Positions 26,066-33,337 of a DNA stretch of 64,000 bases are shown one piece after another. This DNA comes from CAYZJV01 sp049310885 (GTDB lineage Bacteria > Spirochaetota > Spirochaetia > Sphaerochaetales > Sphaerochaetaceae): the NCBI RefSeq assembly GCF_049310885.1, contig NZ_JBMDYO010000009.1, positions 1 to 64,000 of the forward strand, given 5' to 3'. How positions within the stretch are numbered: position 1 is the first letter of the stretch; the number at the start of each line of letters is the position of its first letter. A program made the translations under genes and the position numbers. A model generated the notes under the pieces. It was not told the origin of the DNA. It made no database searches and worked only from the letters and a program-made list of their open reading frames with translations.

Positions 26066-26361
26066 TGAAAGAGGGTGATAAGGATTTTTTCATTTGCCGA
26101 TGTGAAGAGGTGACACTCAAAGAGATTGAGGATGTAATCGATGAGGGATACCACACGATTGATGATATCAAGAGAATTACCCGTGCCGGAATGGGCCTTT
26201 GCCAAGGTCGGAGTTGTGGGAAAGTCATTGCCCGTATCATAGCCCAGAAGACGGGGAAACCGATCGAAGAGGTCCTCCAGGTCAGCTATCGATTTCCTGT
26301 AAGGACAGAGAAAATGAAAGTCTTGGATGAGGAGGGTAGTACTGATGCGCAGGATAGTTGA
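26065..26361 (+). CDS. BFD-like [2Fe-2S]-binding subunit
   Basis: A 98-residue protein with the BFD-like iron-sulfur pattern: ICRCEEVTLKEI near the N-terminus (CxC), then GLCQGRSCG (CxxxxC) about 40 residues later, giving four cysteine ligands. Such domains occur as small subunits or domains in multi-subunit amino-acid dehydrogenases and NAD(P)H nitrite reductases. GGAGG precedes the ATG, which overlaps the stop of the DAO gene by one base (TGATG). Its end overlaps the next gene by 17 bp. Confidence 0.88.
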   Translation: MKEGDKDFFICRCEEVTLKEIEDVIDEGYHTIDDIKRITRAGMGLCQGRSCGKVIARIIAQKTGKPIEEVLQVSYRFPVRTEKMKVLDEEGSTDAQDS

Positions 26362-26665
26362 TCATCCGGTCCTTGGGCCGCTTCCCGATACGGATTTGGT
26401 AACGATCATTGTCGACGGTGAGCCTATCACGGCAAGAAAAGGTGAGATGATCGCAGCGGCCTTGATCGCGACCGGGAAGAAATATTTTCGCAAGACGGTA
26501 AAAGTACATGAGCCAAGAGGCATCTACTGTGGAATTGGACGCTGTACCGATTGTGTCATGACAGTAAATGGAATTCCCAATATTCGTACCTGTATTACTC
26601 CAGTAGAGGATGGAATGGTGATCGAGACCCAGATGGGATATGGCGTATGGAAGCAGGAGCACTGA
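26345..26665 (+). CDS. HcnA-like [2Fe-2S] subunit
   Basis: A 106-residue ferredoxin-like protein equivalent to the N-terminal domain of sarcosine oxidase alpha or to HcnA. The cysteine motif is GIYCGIGRCTDCVMTVNG, with a fourth cysteine in IRTCITP, giving a plant-type [2Fe-2S] site. The start at 26345 has GGAGGG upstream; an in-frame ATG 18 bases earlier is less well placed. It overlaps both neighbours, which indicates translational coupling in the dehydrogenase operon. Confidence 0.88.
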   Translation: MRRIVDHPVLGPLPDTDLVTIIVDGEPITARKGEMIAAALIATGKKYFRKTVKVHEPRGIYCGIGRCTDCVMTVNGIPNIRTCITPVEDGMVIETQMGYGVWKQEH

Positions 26666-27759
26666 TGATGGAAGAGAGAGAGATTGTCGTAGTCGGAGCT
26701 GGACCTGCTGGCCTTTCGGCGGCCTTGGAGGCTGCTAGGACCGGTGCCCAAGTCCTACTTGTGGATGAGAATGGAAAGCCAGGTGGACAATTGTTTAAAC
26801 AGATCCATAAATTTTTCGGTTCAAAGGACCATCGGGCTGGTGTACGGGGAATTGATATCGGTACCCAATTATTGGAAGAGGCGCAAAATCTGCAGATCGA
26901 AGTCTGGTTGGATGCTGAGGTTTGCGGAATTTTCAATCAACAGGATGTGTGGATAGTCCGAAATAAGGAAAAATCGGTAACCGTCCGAGCCCAGAGAATT
27001 ATTCTAGCTACCGGTGCTGTGGAGAATTCGGTGAATTTTCCTGGTTGGACCTTGCCGGGTGTCATGGGAGCAGGTGCAGCCCAAACTATGATTAATCTCC
27101 ACAGGGTTCTTCCCGGTGAAAAATGTCTGATGGTCGGTTCCGGAAATGTCGGCATCATTGTTTCCTACCAACTTCTCCAGGCGGGAGCTGAAGTTAAGGC
27201 TGTGGTTGAGGCTGCTCCGCGATTGGGAGGGTACGGTGTCCATACCGCAAAAGTTAGAAGGGCAGGAGTCCCCTTCTATACGAGTCATACGGTACTAGAG
27301 GCACGAGGGACTGATCATGTCGAATCCGCCACGATTGTTCAAATTGATGAAAAATGGAAACCGATTCCGGGAACGGAAAAGGATTTAGATGTTGATACCA
27401 TCTGTATCGCTGCTGGACTTACTCCCTTGGTCGAACTTGCTTTTGCTGCAGGATGTGAGCCCTTGTATAGTCCACTTCTTGGTGGAATGGTTCCCAAACA
27501 CGAACCTACGATGCAAACGTCCATACCCAGTGTGTACATAGCAGGAGACATTTCAGGAGTCGAAGAGGCCAGCACAGCTATGGAAGAGGGACGAATGGCC
27601 GGTCTTTCAGCAGCCTACTCACTGGGATATGTTTCGGACGGAATCTATTCTGATGGCTATGAAGCGGCACTCAAACGGATGCTGGCATTACGTTCAGGCA
27701 TGTTTGGACAGAAAAGACGTGATGCGAAAGCGGCAATTTTCGCACAAAACAGGGGATAA
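26665..27759 (+). CDS. HcnB-like FAD/NAD-binding oxidoreductase subunit
   Basis: A 364-residue flavoprotein with two dinucleotide-binding motifs: IVVVGAGPAGLSAALEA at about 7-23 and the second Rossmann motif LMVGSGNVGIIVSYQLL near 155-171. The late segment SVYIAGDISGVEEASTAMEE is the usual FAD-contacting C-terminal motif. It matches HcnB and the alpha subunits of opine, proline and sarcosine dehydrogenases. The ATG at 26665 is preferred: AGGAG is five bases upstream and it overlaps the preceding stop by one base (TGATG), as at the BFD gene. A further in-frame ATG is at 26668. Confidence 0.9.
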   Translation: MMEEREIVVVGAGPAGLSAALEAARTGAQVLLVDENGKPGGQLFKQIHKFFGSKDHRAGVRGIDIGTQLLEEAQNLQIEVWLDAEVCGIFNQQDVWIVRNKEKSVTVRAQRIILATGAVENSVNFPGWTLPGVMGAGAAQTMINLHRVLPGEKCLMVGSGNVGIIVSYQLLQAGAEVKAVVEAAPRLGGYGVHTAKVRRAGVPFYTSHTVLEARGTDHVESATIVQIDEKWKPIPGTEKDLDVDTICIAAGLTPLVELAFAAGCEPLYSPLLGGMVPKHEPTMQTSIPSVYIAGDISGVEEASTAMEEGRMAGLSAAYSLGYVSDGIYSDGYEAALKRMLALRSGMFGQKRRDAKAAIFAQNRG

Positions 27760-27764
27760 CCATC

Positions 27765-28292
27765 ATGGAACAAGAGCAACAAAAGGATTTGGGTTTAAAG
27801 ATTACTGGAGCACCCAGCCTGGAAGAACTCCATGGAAGTGCATGTTACCAATTGCCGTCAGAGGACCGAAGGGCGCTTGCGGCAGTTATCGAATGCATAG
27901 AGGGTATCCCTTGCAACCCCTGTCAGACGGCATGTCCACAAGGCGCAATTGTCGTTGGCGACGAGATCACAAACTTGCCGGTTGTAGATCTGGACAAATG
28001 CAATGGTTGCGGTATATGTGTTGCAGCCTGTCCGGGCCTTGCCATCTATTTGAAGAAGCATACATTCAAGGGGAACTTGGCTTATATTGCTTTCCCTTAT
28101 GAATACCTACCTCTTCCCTCCGAAGGTCAGACAATCCAAATGGTGGATCGATTCGGATCAATAATCTGTGATGGAACAGTCTTGAGAGTGGTGAAAATAA
28201 AGAAGAATGATCGTACTGCCGTTGTCCATGCCACCTACCCAAACGAATTCTATGAGCAGGTGGTTAATATGCAACGGTTACTAACCAGTTGA
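27765..28292 (+). CDS. 4Fe-4S ferredoxin-type subunit
   Basis: A 175-residue protein with two cysteine clusters: CIEGIPCNPCQTACPQGAI (about 44-62) and CNGCGICVAACPGLAI (about 83-98), consistent with two [4Fe-4S] clusters. An extra ~75-residue C-terminal domain of unknown role follows. It starts 5 bp after the HcnB-like gene and is the last gene of the operon. It probably passes electrons from the flavin subunits to a soluble or membrane acceptor. Its presence argues against an oxygen-using oxidase. Confidence 0.88.
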   Translation: MEQEQQKDLGLKITGAPSLEELHGSACYQLPSEDRRALAAVIECIEGIPCNPCQTACPQGAIVVGDEITNLPVVDLDKCNGCGICVAACPGLAIYLKKHTFKGNLAYIAFPYEYLPLPSEGQTIQMVDRFGSIICDGTVLRVVKIKKNDRTAVVHATYPNEFYEQVVNMQRLLTS

Positions 28293-28296
28293 TTTT

Positions 28297-29511
28297 TCAG
28301 ATACCGAACTCATTCTTTATGATCGCGATCGCACGATCGACATCGGCAGTAGGTGAGACGTATGAGATCTTACTCTCCGATGTCGTGACAGCATAGATGG
28401 GAATATCGGCCTTTGCCATACAGGAGAAGACCCTGTAGGCGATACCAGATTGGAATTCCATTCCAGGGCCCTCTACCGTTAATTTGGTGATATTGTCCAT
28501 GATATCAAACTTTACTCCACGATGATCAGTACTCAACTGCTCTAAGAGTTCCTTTGTCTTATCCTGATCTTTTGCCTTAATGGTGAAGCTTACGGAAATA
28601 TGTCCATTGGTCGCTCCAGTATGGCTGATCATATCAATGAAAATATCGTTCTTCGCCAATATCCCGTAAAGTTCAGAAATGACTGCCATATCCCTTGGTA
28701 AATGGTCTACCGAGATGAGAACCTCCTCGGGGTAGGTATACAGAGTCGTGACAGCACTCGATTCATTGATCATGTCCTGCATCGAATACATGCCAGTCTT
28801 TTGTCGGGTAATGTAGCGTGCAGCTCCTATAGCTCCCGTAGCAAAGACCTGTCGTGAAAACGCCTGATGCCCAATGGTGATCAATTCATCTTGACCTGCG
28901 AAGGTAACCTCATGTTGTCCTACGATGGTTCCACCACGTAATGAGTGGATTCCCAATTCATGAGATTTACGTAGGGTGTCGGACCCCTCTCTTCCGCAGA
29001 CATACTGCAGTTTATCTACACGGATTGCATTGATGGAATCTGCCAGCATTAATGCTGTGCCACTGGGAGCGTCTTTCTTGAGGTTGTGATGTTTTTCTAT
29101 GATCTCTATATCGAATCGATCCCCCAAGACTTTTGTCGTGTTCTGAAGAAGTTGTTGTACCAGATTGATTCCGAGAGACATATTTCCCGATCTGAAAATC
29201 GCAATAGATTCCGATGCCTTTTCTAGAAGGGTGAGTTCATCCTGTGATAGACCCGTTGTAGCCACAACACAGGGAATCTTACGTGCTATTGCTACAGGCA
29301 ACCAGTTTCGCAATCCCTTCGGTGATGAGAAGTCGATAATTACATCTGCTTCTGCCGAACAATCTTGCAAGGAGGGGAATACCGGATAATCCCTCGGCAC
29401 TTCGAAAACATCGATACCTGCAACGACTTGCATATCGTCTGTCTTGCCAATCAGATCGGTCAGGACAGAACCCATTCTTCCGCTACAACCGTTAAGGATT
29501 ACTCTAGTCAT
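28297..29511 (-). CDS. dapB: 4-hydroxy-tetrahydrodipicolinate reductase fused to two ACT domains
   Basis: A 404-residue fusion. Residues 1 to about 245 are DapB, which reduces the dihydrodipicolinate precursor in lysine/diaminopimelate synthesis: the NAD(P) motif ILNGCSGRMG at 5-14 and the catalytic block EIIEKHHNLKKDAPSGTA at 136-153 with both histidines and Lys present. Residues about 263-404 are two tandem ACT repeats like those of aspartokinase (EEVLISVDHLPRD and ITKLTVEGPGMEF starts). Aspartokinase ACT pairs bind lysine or threonine, so feedback control of this step is likely. It is convergent with the dehydrogenase operon, leaving only 4 bp. A separate second dapB is nearby. Confidence 0.92.
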   Translation of the reverse strand: MTRVILNGCSGRMGSVLTDLIGKTDDMQVVAGIDVFEVPRDYPVFPSLQDCSAEADVIIDFSSPKGLRNWLPVAIARKIPCVVATTGLSQDELTLLEKASESIAIFRSGNMSLGINLVQQLLQNTTKVLGDRFDIEIIEKHHNLKKDAPSGTALMLADSINAIRVDKLQYVCGREGSDTLRKSHELGIHSLRGGTIVGQHEVTFAGQDELITIGHQAFSRQVFATGAIGAARYITRQKTGMYSMQDMINESSAVTTLYTYPEEVLISVDHLPRDMAVISELYGILAKNDIFIDMISHTGATNGHISVSFTIKAKDQDKTKELLEQLSTDHRGVKFDIMDNITKLTVEGPGMEFQSGIAYRVFSCMAKADIPIYAVTTSESKISYVSPTADVDRAIAIIKNEFGI

Positions 29512-29541
29512 ATTATCACTCCCTGTTACTGTAGTGACATG

Positions 29542-29579
29542 ATGTTATTATAAAAACTAAAAATAATCAATAATAACAT
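29542..29579. promoter_or_regulatory. AT-rich inverted repeat upstream of dapB-ACT
   Basis: Perfect 10-bp arms ATGTTATTAT (29542-29551) and ATAATAACAT (29570-29579) are separated by 18 bp. A second inverted repeat, ACTAAAA/TTTTAGT (29556-29562, 29579-29585), is interleaved. The left arm continues into ATGTTATTATAAAAAC, which recurs with one change upstream of the second dapB at 31522-31537. Confidence 0.55.
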
Positions 29580-29644
29580 TTTAGTTTAGACTTATTTCTT
29601 ATGTAGGTGCAATAAAGAGGGAATAATTTTCTATCTAACTATCC

Positions 29645-30505
29645 TTAATCAAATGTTGAAAGCAGGATCTTACGGTTTTCCGGACGTAATTCACAAAGTG
29701 GAAGACGGAACACCTCGTTCAGCAAACCTTTATTAGCCATATATGTTTTGACTGGTACCGGATTGGCTTCGATGAATTGGTTTACGAAGAAGGGGTACAG
29801 GTGGTTGTAGACAGATAGTGCCTTTTCCATATTCTTGTCCAACATAGCGTGGGTCATCTCGACCATCTCTTTGGGGAACATATTGCTAGCTACGCTAATG
29901 ATTCCCTCTGCTCCACATATCATCATCGGCAGTGTAAGCGAATCGTCACCAGAGAGGACAGAGAATTCGGAGGGTCTGACATGTAATAAATCTTGGATTT
30001 GACACATATTGCCACTCGCCTCTTTCACGGCAACGATACCTGGATGCTGGGCAAGTCTAAGCAACAGAGGAGTCGGCATATTAACCGCACTTCTTCCGGG
30101 AACATTGTAGAGGACTATGGGAAGGCCTGCTTCTTCCGCAATAGTAGTGAAATGCCTATAGAGTCCTTCTGCAGAGGGTTTATTGTAATATGGGGTTACT
30201 TGGAGTGTCATATCGGCGCCCAAATCCTTGGCTCTCTTGGTTGCCTCTACTGCATGTTTCGTAACATTGCATCCGGTTCCAGCGATCACGGGAACTTTAC
30301 CAGAGGCGACTTCGGCGGCGACTTTGATCAATAGTTCCTTCTCCTCTGGTTCGAGGGTAGGACTCTCTCCGGTTGTTCCCACAGGTACCAAGCCATCGAT
30401 ACCCTGTTCAATCTGGATATGGATTAGCGCCTTGTAAGCCCCGATATCGATGCTACCATCCTTATTGAATGGGGTGACCAATGCCGTGAATACACCTTTG
30501 ATCAT
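29645..30505 (-). CDS. dapA: 4-hydroxy-tetrahydrodipicolinate synthase, first copy
   Basis: A 286-residue class I aldolase of the DapA family, condensing pyruvate with aspartate semialdehyde. The family residues are present: the GTTGESPTL loop (Thr-Thr), the tyrosine in VLYNVPGRSA with the substrate-binding Arg, and the Schiff-base lysine in VAVKEASGN. Keeping the Arg favours true DapA over the related catabolic lyases. The length is typical. It is followed after about 130 bp by dapB-ACT on the same strand. Its promoter region carries the operator shared with the transporter and dehydrogenase operons, so it may be regulated with them. Confidence 0.9.
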   Translation of the reverse strand: MIKGVFTALVTPFNKDGSIDIGAYKALIHIQIEQGIDGLVPVGTTGESPTLEPEEKELLIKVAAEVASGKVPVIAGTGCNVTKHAVEATKRAKDLGADMTLQVTPYYNKPSAEGLYRHFTTIAEEAGLPIVLYNVPGRSAVNMPTPLLLRLAQHPGIVAVKEASGNMCQIQDLLHVRPSEFSVLSGDDSLTLPMMICGAEGIISVASNMFPKEMVEMTHAMLDKNMEKALSVYNHLYPFFVNQFIEANPVPVKTYMANKGLLNEVFRLPLCELRPENRKILLSTFD

Positions 30506-30530
30506 GATAATGCTCCTTACAGACTATGCA

Positions 30531-30584
30531 TGCTACTCATACTATGAGTGGTAGTAGTTTATACTGAATTATTCGCCCAGTCAA
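30531..30584 (-). promoter_or_regulatory. promoter and operator of dapA copy 1
   Basis: On the minus strand TTGACT (30579-30584) is followed after 15 bp by TATAAA. The operator TGCTACTCAT, spacer ACT, ATGAGTGGTA (30531-30553) lies immediately downstream of the -10 box. Eight of ten palindrome positions match. It is the third member of the shared operator family. Confidence 0.75.
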
Positions 30585-30641
30585 GAAAAACAATAATTAC
30601 CTATACCTTTGTTTGTAGTACTTTTATCAAAAAAGAGGTGT

Positions 30642-30664
30642 TGCTACTCATCATATTAGGAATA
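30642..30664 (+). promoter_or_regulatory. operator half-palindrome upstream of the FCD regulator
   Basis: TGCTACTCAT, spacer CAT, then ATTAGGAATA. The left arm is identical to that at the dapA site and the right arm matches the consensus at 7 of 10 positions. It lies about 90-110 bp before the regulator's likely start codon and suggests autoregulation. A -10-like TATTAT is at 30700-30705, without a convincing -35. Confidence 0.6.
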
Positions 30665-30755
30665 ATTTGTTGTTTACTATGGAAGACTCCGAATCTCTGT
30701 ATTATACTTGCATGGTAACTGTTATTTAGAGAAATTGGATTTAGGGAGGGGACTG

Positions 30756-31511
30756 TTGGATATTGCAAAAGACAAATGGAAAAAACCCATACTGGAAATT
30801 ATCAACGAATCGGAAGAACCTGTCGGTTCATGGTATATTGTGAATGCTTTTACTGAGCGGGGAGTAGAGGTTAGTAGCGCTACCGTTGGAAGAGAACTGA
30901 ACCAATTGGAAGTTCTCGGCTATGTTGAGAAACACGGATATAAGGGTAGGTCCATCACCTCCTTGGGCCGTCGGGTGATTGAGGCGGCAAACACTTCGCT
31001 GGAATTAGACTACTATAAGAAGAGTCTCGATGATCTGATCAACAGTAACGTGTTGGAGAATTTCCTTATGGTTCTTGAGGCTAGATTGGCAATCGAGCGT
31101 CAAACCGCCCGCCTTGCAGCGGAGCGGATCACCGATATCGAACTGGAGGAATTAGCGGAATGTCTGCGCAATCAGCAAAGTCACTCGAAGGACCATCAGA
31201 GTATTGCGAATGATGACATCTCCTTCCATGGCAGTATAGCTAAAGCTTCCAAAAACAAAGCGTTGTTTTCCCTCTATATGATGCTCTCCACGATGGGGCA
31301 GCAATCGCAACTGTTTGAGGAATTACGACATAGGGTTGGAGATAACTATTCGAATTTCCATGATCGGATACTCCATGCATTGGAAGAACGCGATAGTGAT
31401 AAGGCCGAACAATGCATGCTCGACCATATTTCCAAGCTTATATTCGATGTCAAACAGTACTGGCATGAGTATAAAAAGAATCACGATGACCATAATGGAC
31501 GGATTCTGTAA
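30756..31511 (+). CDS. transcriptional regulator with an N-terminal winged helix and a C-terminal FCD domain
   Basis: About 251 residues. The N-terminal ~75 residues are a winged helix of the type seen at the start of NrpR and RNase R-like proteins (ILEIINESEEPVGSWYIV, SATVGRELNQLEVLGYVEKH, GRSITSLGRRVIE) rather than a standard GntR HTH. The rest is an FCD ligand-binding domain (VLEARLAIERQTARLAAERI, metal-site-like DDISFHGSIAKASKN, and FHDRILHALEERDSDKAEQC). The TTG at 30756 is chosen because AGGGAGG lies just upstream; an upstream TTG at 30708 is too close to the -10-like box. It is the obvious candidate to bind the shared TACTACTCAT palindrome. Confidence 0.8.
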   Translation: MDIAKDKWKKPILEIINESEEPVGSWYIVNAFTERGVEVSSATVGRELNQLEVLGYVEKHGYKGRSITSLGRRVIEAANTSLELDYYKKSLDDLINSNVLENFLMVLEARLAIERQTARLAAERITDIELEELAECLRNQQSHSKDHQSIANDDISFHGSIAKASKNKALFSLYMMLSTMGQQSQLFEELRHRVGDNYSNFHDRILHALEERDSDKAEQCMLDHISKLIFDVKQYWHEYKKNHDDHNGRIL

Positions 31512-31520
31512 TTCTTTAAT

Positions 31521-31556
31521 AATGTTACTATAAAAACATTTTGTTATTATTATAGA
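31521..31556 (+). promoter_or_regulatory. AT-rich motif upstream of the second dapB
   Basis: ATGTTACTATAAAAAC (31522-31537) matches 15 of 16 bases of the sequence at 29542-29557 in front of dapB-ACT. A second TGTTATTAT follows at 31542-31550. It is a candidate operator shared by the two dapB genes. The function is inference. Confidence 0.45.
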
Positions 31557-31614
31557 CAAGATGTTGTAAATCTGCTAAGATGCCCCCAATCGAATGATGG
31601 GGCGGGGAGGCTAT

Positions 31615-32370
31615 ATGCATATCGCAATCGTTGGTTTTGGAAAGATGGGACATGTTGTCTACCAGAGCGCCATTCGCGACGGCCATACTATTGCCGCTGT
31701 TATCGATCCATACTCCGATGCACCGGAAGTGACAGATAAGAAGTGTGATGTGGCTTCGTTGGCGAATGCCGACGTTGTTATTGAGTTTTCTGTGGCAGAA
31801 GGAATTGAAGAACGCTTTCGCACCTATGCGGAGGCTAGGATTCCCACTGTCATTGCAACAACAGGATGGTATGATCGGCTGACGGAAATCGAGAAGGAAT
31901 TTTCCAAAAAGGATTGTTCCATTATATGGTCAGGCAATTTTGCGATTGGAGTCCATCTTTTCTTTTCAATCGTTAGGGATGCGGCAAAATTGATGGATTC
32001 GTTCTCAACATATGACCCTGTCGTACAGGAGTTGTTCCATAGCGGAAAAGGGGACAGTCCTTCGGGTACCTCCCTCATGATTGGTAAGATTTTGTTGGAA
32101 GAGTTACAGAGAAAGGATTCGGTGGAGTCTGCACGTTTGGACAGGAAGAGGAAGGATTCCGAAATCCATCTTAGTAGTGCCAGGGGAGGATCTAACCCCG
32201 GTACCCATACGGTAATTTTCGATAGTCCCGTCGATTCAGTAGAAATTACCCATCGTGCACGTAGTCGCGAGGGGTTTGCAGCAGGAGCTATACAAGCGGC
32301 AGCTTGGGTCAGTGATGGAAGAAAAGGGTTCTTCTCTCTCGACGATATGCTTGCCGAATTAACAGGATAA
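31615..32370 (+). CDS. dapB: DapB-family reductase, second copy, with an altered catalytic motif
   Basis: A 251-residue DapB-family protein without ACT domains. The dinucleotide-binding start is MHIAIVGFGKMGHVV, and the C-terminal domain has the catalytic-site equivalent QELFHSGKGDSPSGTS. Compared with the standard ExHHxxKxDAPSGT pattern, the first histidine of the pair is Phe, while the second His and the Lys remain. This may alter activity or substrate. GGGGAGG lies four bases before the chosen ATG; an upstream in-frame ATG at 31594 is less well placed. It heads the dapB-dapA-dapL-lysA cluster. Confidence 0.87.
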   Translation: MHIAIVGFGKMGHVVYQSAIRDGHTIAAVIDPYSDAPEVTDKKCDVASLANADVVIEFSVAEGIEERFRTYAEARIPTVIATTGWYDRLTEIEKEFSKKDCSIIWSGNFAIGVHLFFSIVRDAAKLMDSFSTYDPVVQELFHSGKGDSPSGTSLMIGKILLEELQRKDSVESARLDRKRKDSEIHLSSARGGSNPGTHTVIFDSPVDSVEITHRARSREGFAAGAIQAAAWVSDGRKGFFSLDDMLAELTG

Positions 32371-32408
32371 GCCTAAGAGGCAAGCGTCAAGGCGCAAAGG
32401 AGTTGGAA

Positions 32409-33305
32409 ATGAAGAAATTTAGCGGCGTTTACACAGCACTGGTTACCCCCTTTACAAAATATGGTTTGGTTGATGCCAAAGCGTTCAAGAAGATCATTGA
32501 GTTCCAAATTTCACAAGGAATAGATGGATTGGTACCGTGCGGAACAACTGGAGAGAGTCCAACCCTGAGTCATGCAGAGCATGATAGGGTGATCGCTACC
32601 ACTGTTGAAGTCGCTAACGGTCGGGTTCCTGTTATTGCAGGAACCGGTTCCAACGCTACCAGTGAGGCGGTTCGGTTATCCAAGCATGCCGAGACGGCAG
32701 GAGTAGATGCCCTTCTTCTGGTTAATCCGTACTACAACAAGCCTACCCAGAAGGGATTGTATCTCCATTTCAGGACTATTGCCGATTCGGTTGGTATTCC
32801 ATGCATTCTCTACAACATAAAGGGGAGGACGGGAGTAAATATTGAAACCGATACTCTTGTAAGGTTGGCTAAGGACTGTCCCAATATTGTTGCAGTGAAG
32901 GAGGCTTCGGGAGACTTGGCCCAAATGAAAGATGTTATCGCACGATCTCCAGAGGACTTTGCAGTTTTGAGCGGAGATGATAATATTGCTGTGGATTTGA
33001 TCGCCTCTGGTGGTGATGGAGTCATTTCGGTGGCTTCAAACCTGTTGCCATCTCATATGAAGACGATGATCCACGCTGCCCTTGATGGGGATATCGCCAA
33101 AGCCAGGGCTTGGGAGAAGAATCTCGCACCCTTCTTCGCATCTTGCTTCTGTGAGACGAATCCTATCCCTATAAAGACTGCGATGGCCGCATATGGATGG
33201 TGTGAGGAAGAGTTCAGACTTCCCATGTGCTCACTTGAGAGCGAGGAGCATAGGAAGCAGATTGCCAATGCTCTGGCACCGCTGGATGTCATTCGCAACA
33301 AATAA
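32409..33305 (+). CDS. dapA: 4-hydroxy-tetrahydrodipicolinate synthase, second copy
   Basis: A 298-residue DapA. It keeps the GTTGESPTL loop, the lysine in VAVKEASGD and the tyrosine and Arg in ILYNIKGRTGVN. The usual Pro in the NVPGR loop is replaced by Lys (NIKGR), unlike the first copy. The start at 32409 has AAGGAG upstream; an in-frame TTG six bases earlier is possible. It lies 38 bp after dapB copy 2 and 32 bp before dapL, inside the plus-strand lysine cluster, so it is the likely biosynthetic enzyme of that operon. Confidence 0.93.
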   Translation: MKKFSGVYTALVTPFTKYGLVDAKAFKKIIEFQISQGIDGLVPCGTTGESPTLSHAEHDRVIATTVEVANGRVPVIAGTGSNATSEAVRLSKHAETAGVDALLLVNPYYNKPTQKGLYLHFRTIADSVGIPCILYNIKGRTGVNIETDTLVRLAKDCPNIVAVKEASGDLAQMKDVIARSPEDFAVLSGDDNIAVDLIASGGDGVISVASNLLPSHMKTMIHAALDGDIAKARAWEKNLAPFFASCFCETNPIPIKTAMAAYGWCEEEFRLPMCSLESEEHRKQIANALAPLDVIRNK

Positions 33306-33337
33306 CAGTAGAATAAACATTTTCAAAAGGATTTTAC

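Noticed and set aside
29645..30505. dapA copy 1 as a hydroxyproline-pathway lyase, by association with the dehydrogenase operon
   Set aside because: It keeps the Arg in the NVPGR loop typical of true DapA, and no proline-racemase or other pathway gene is present.
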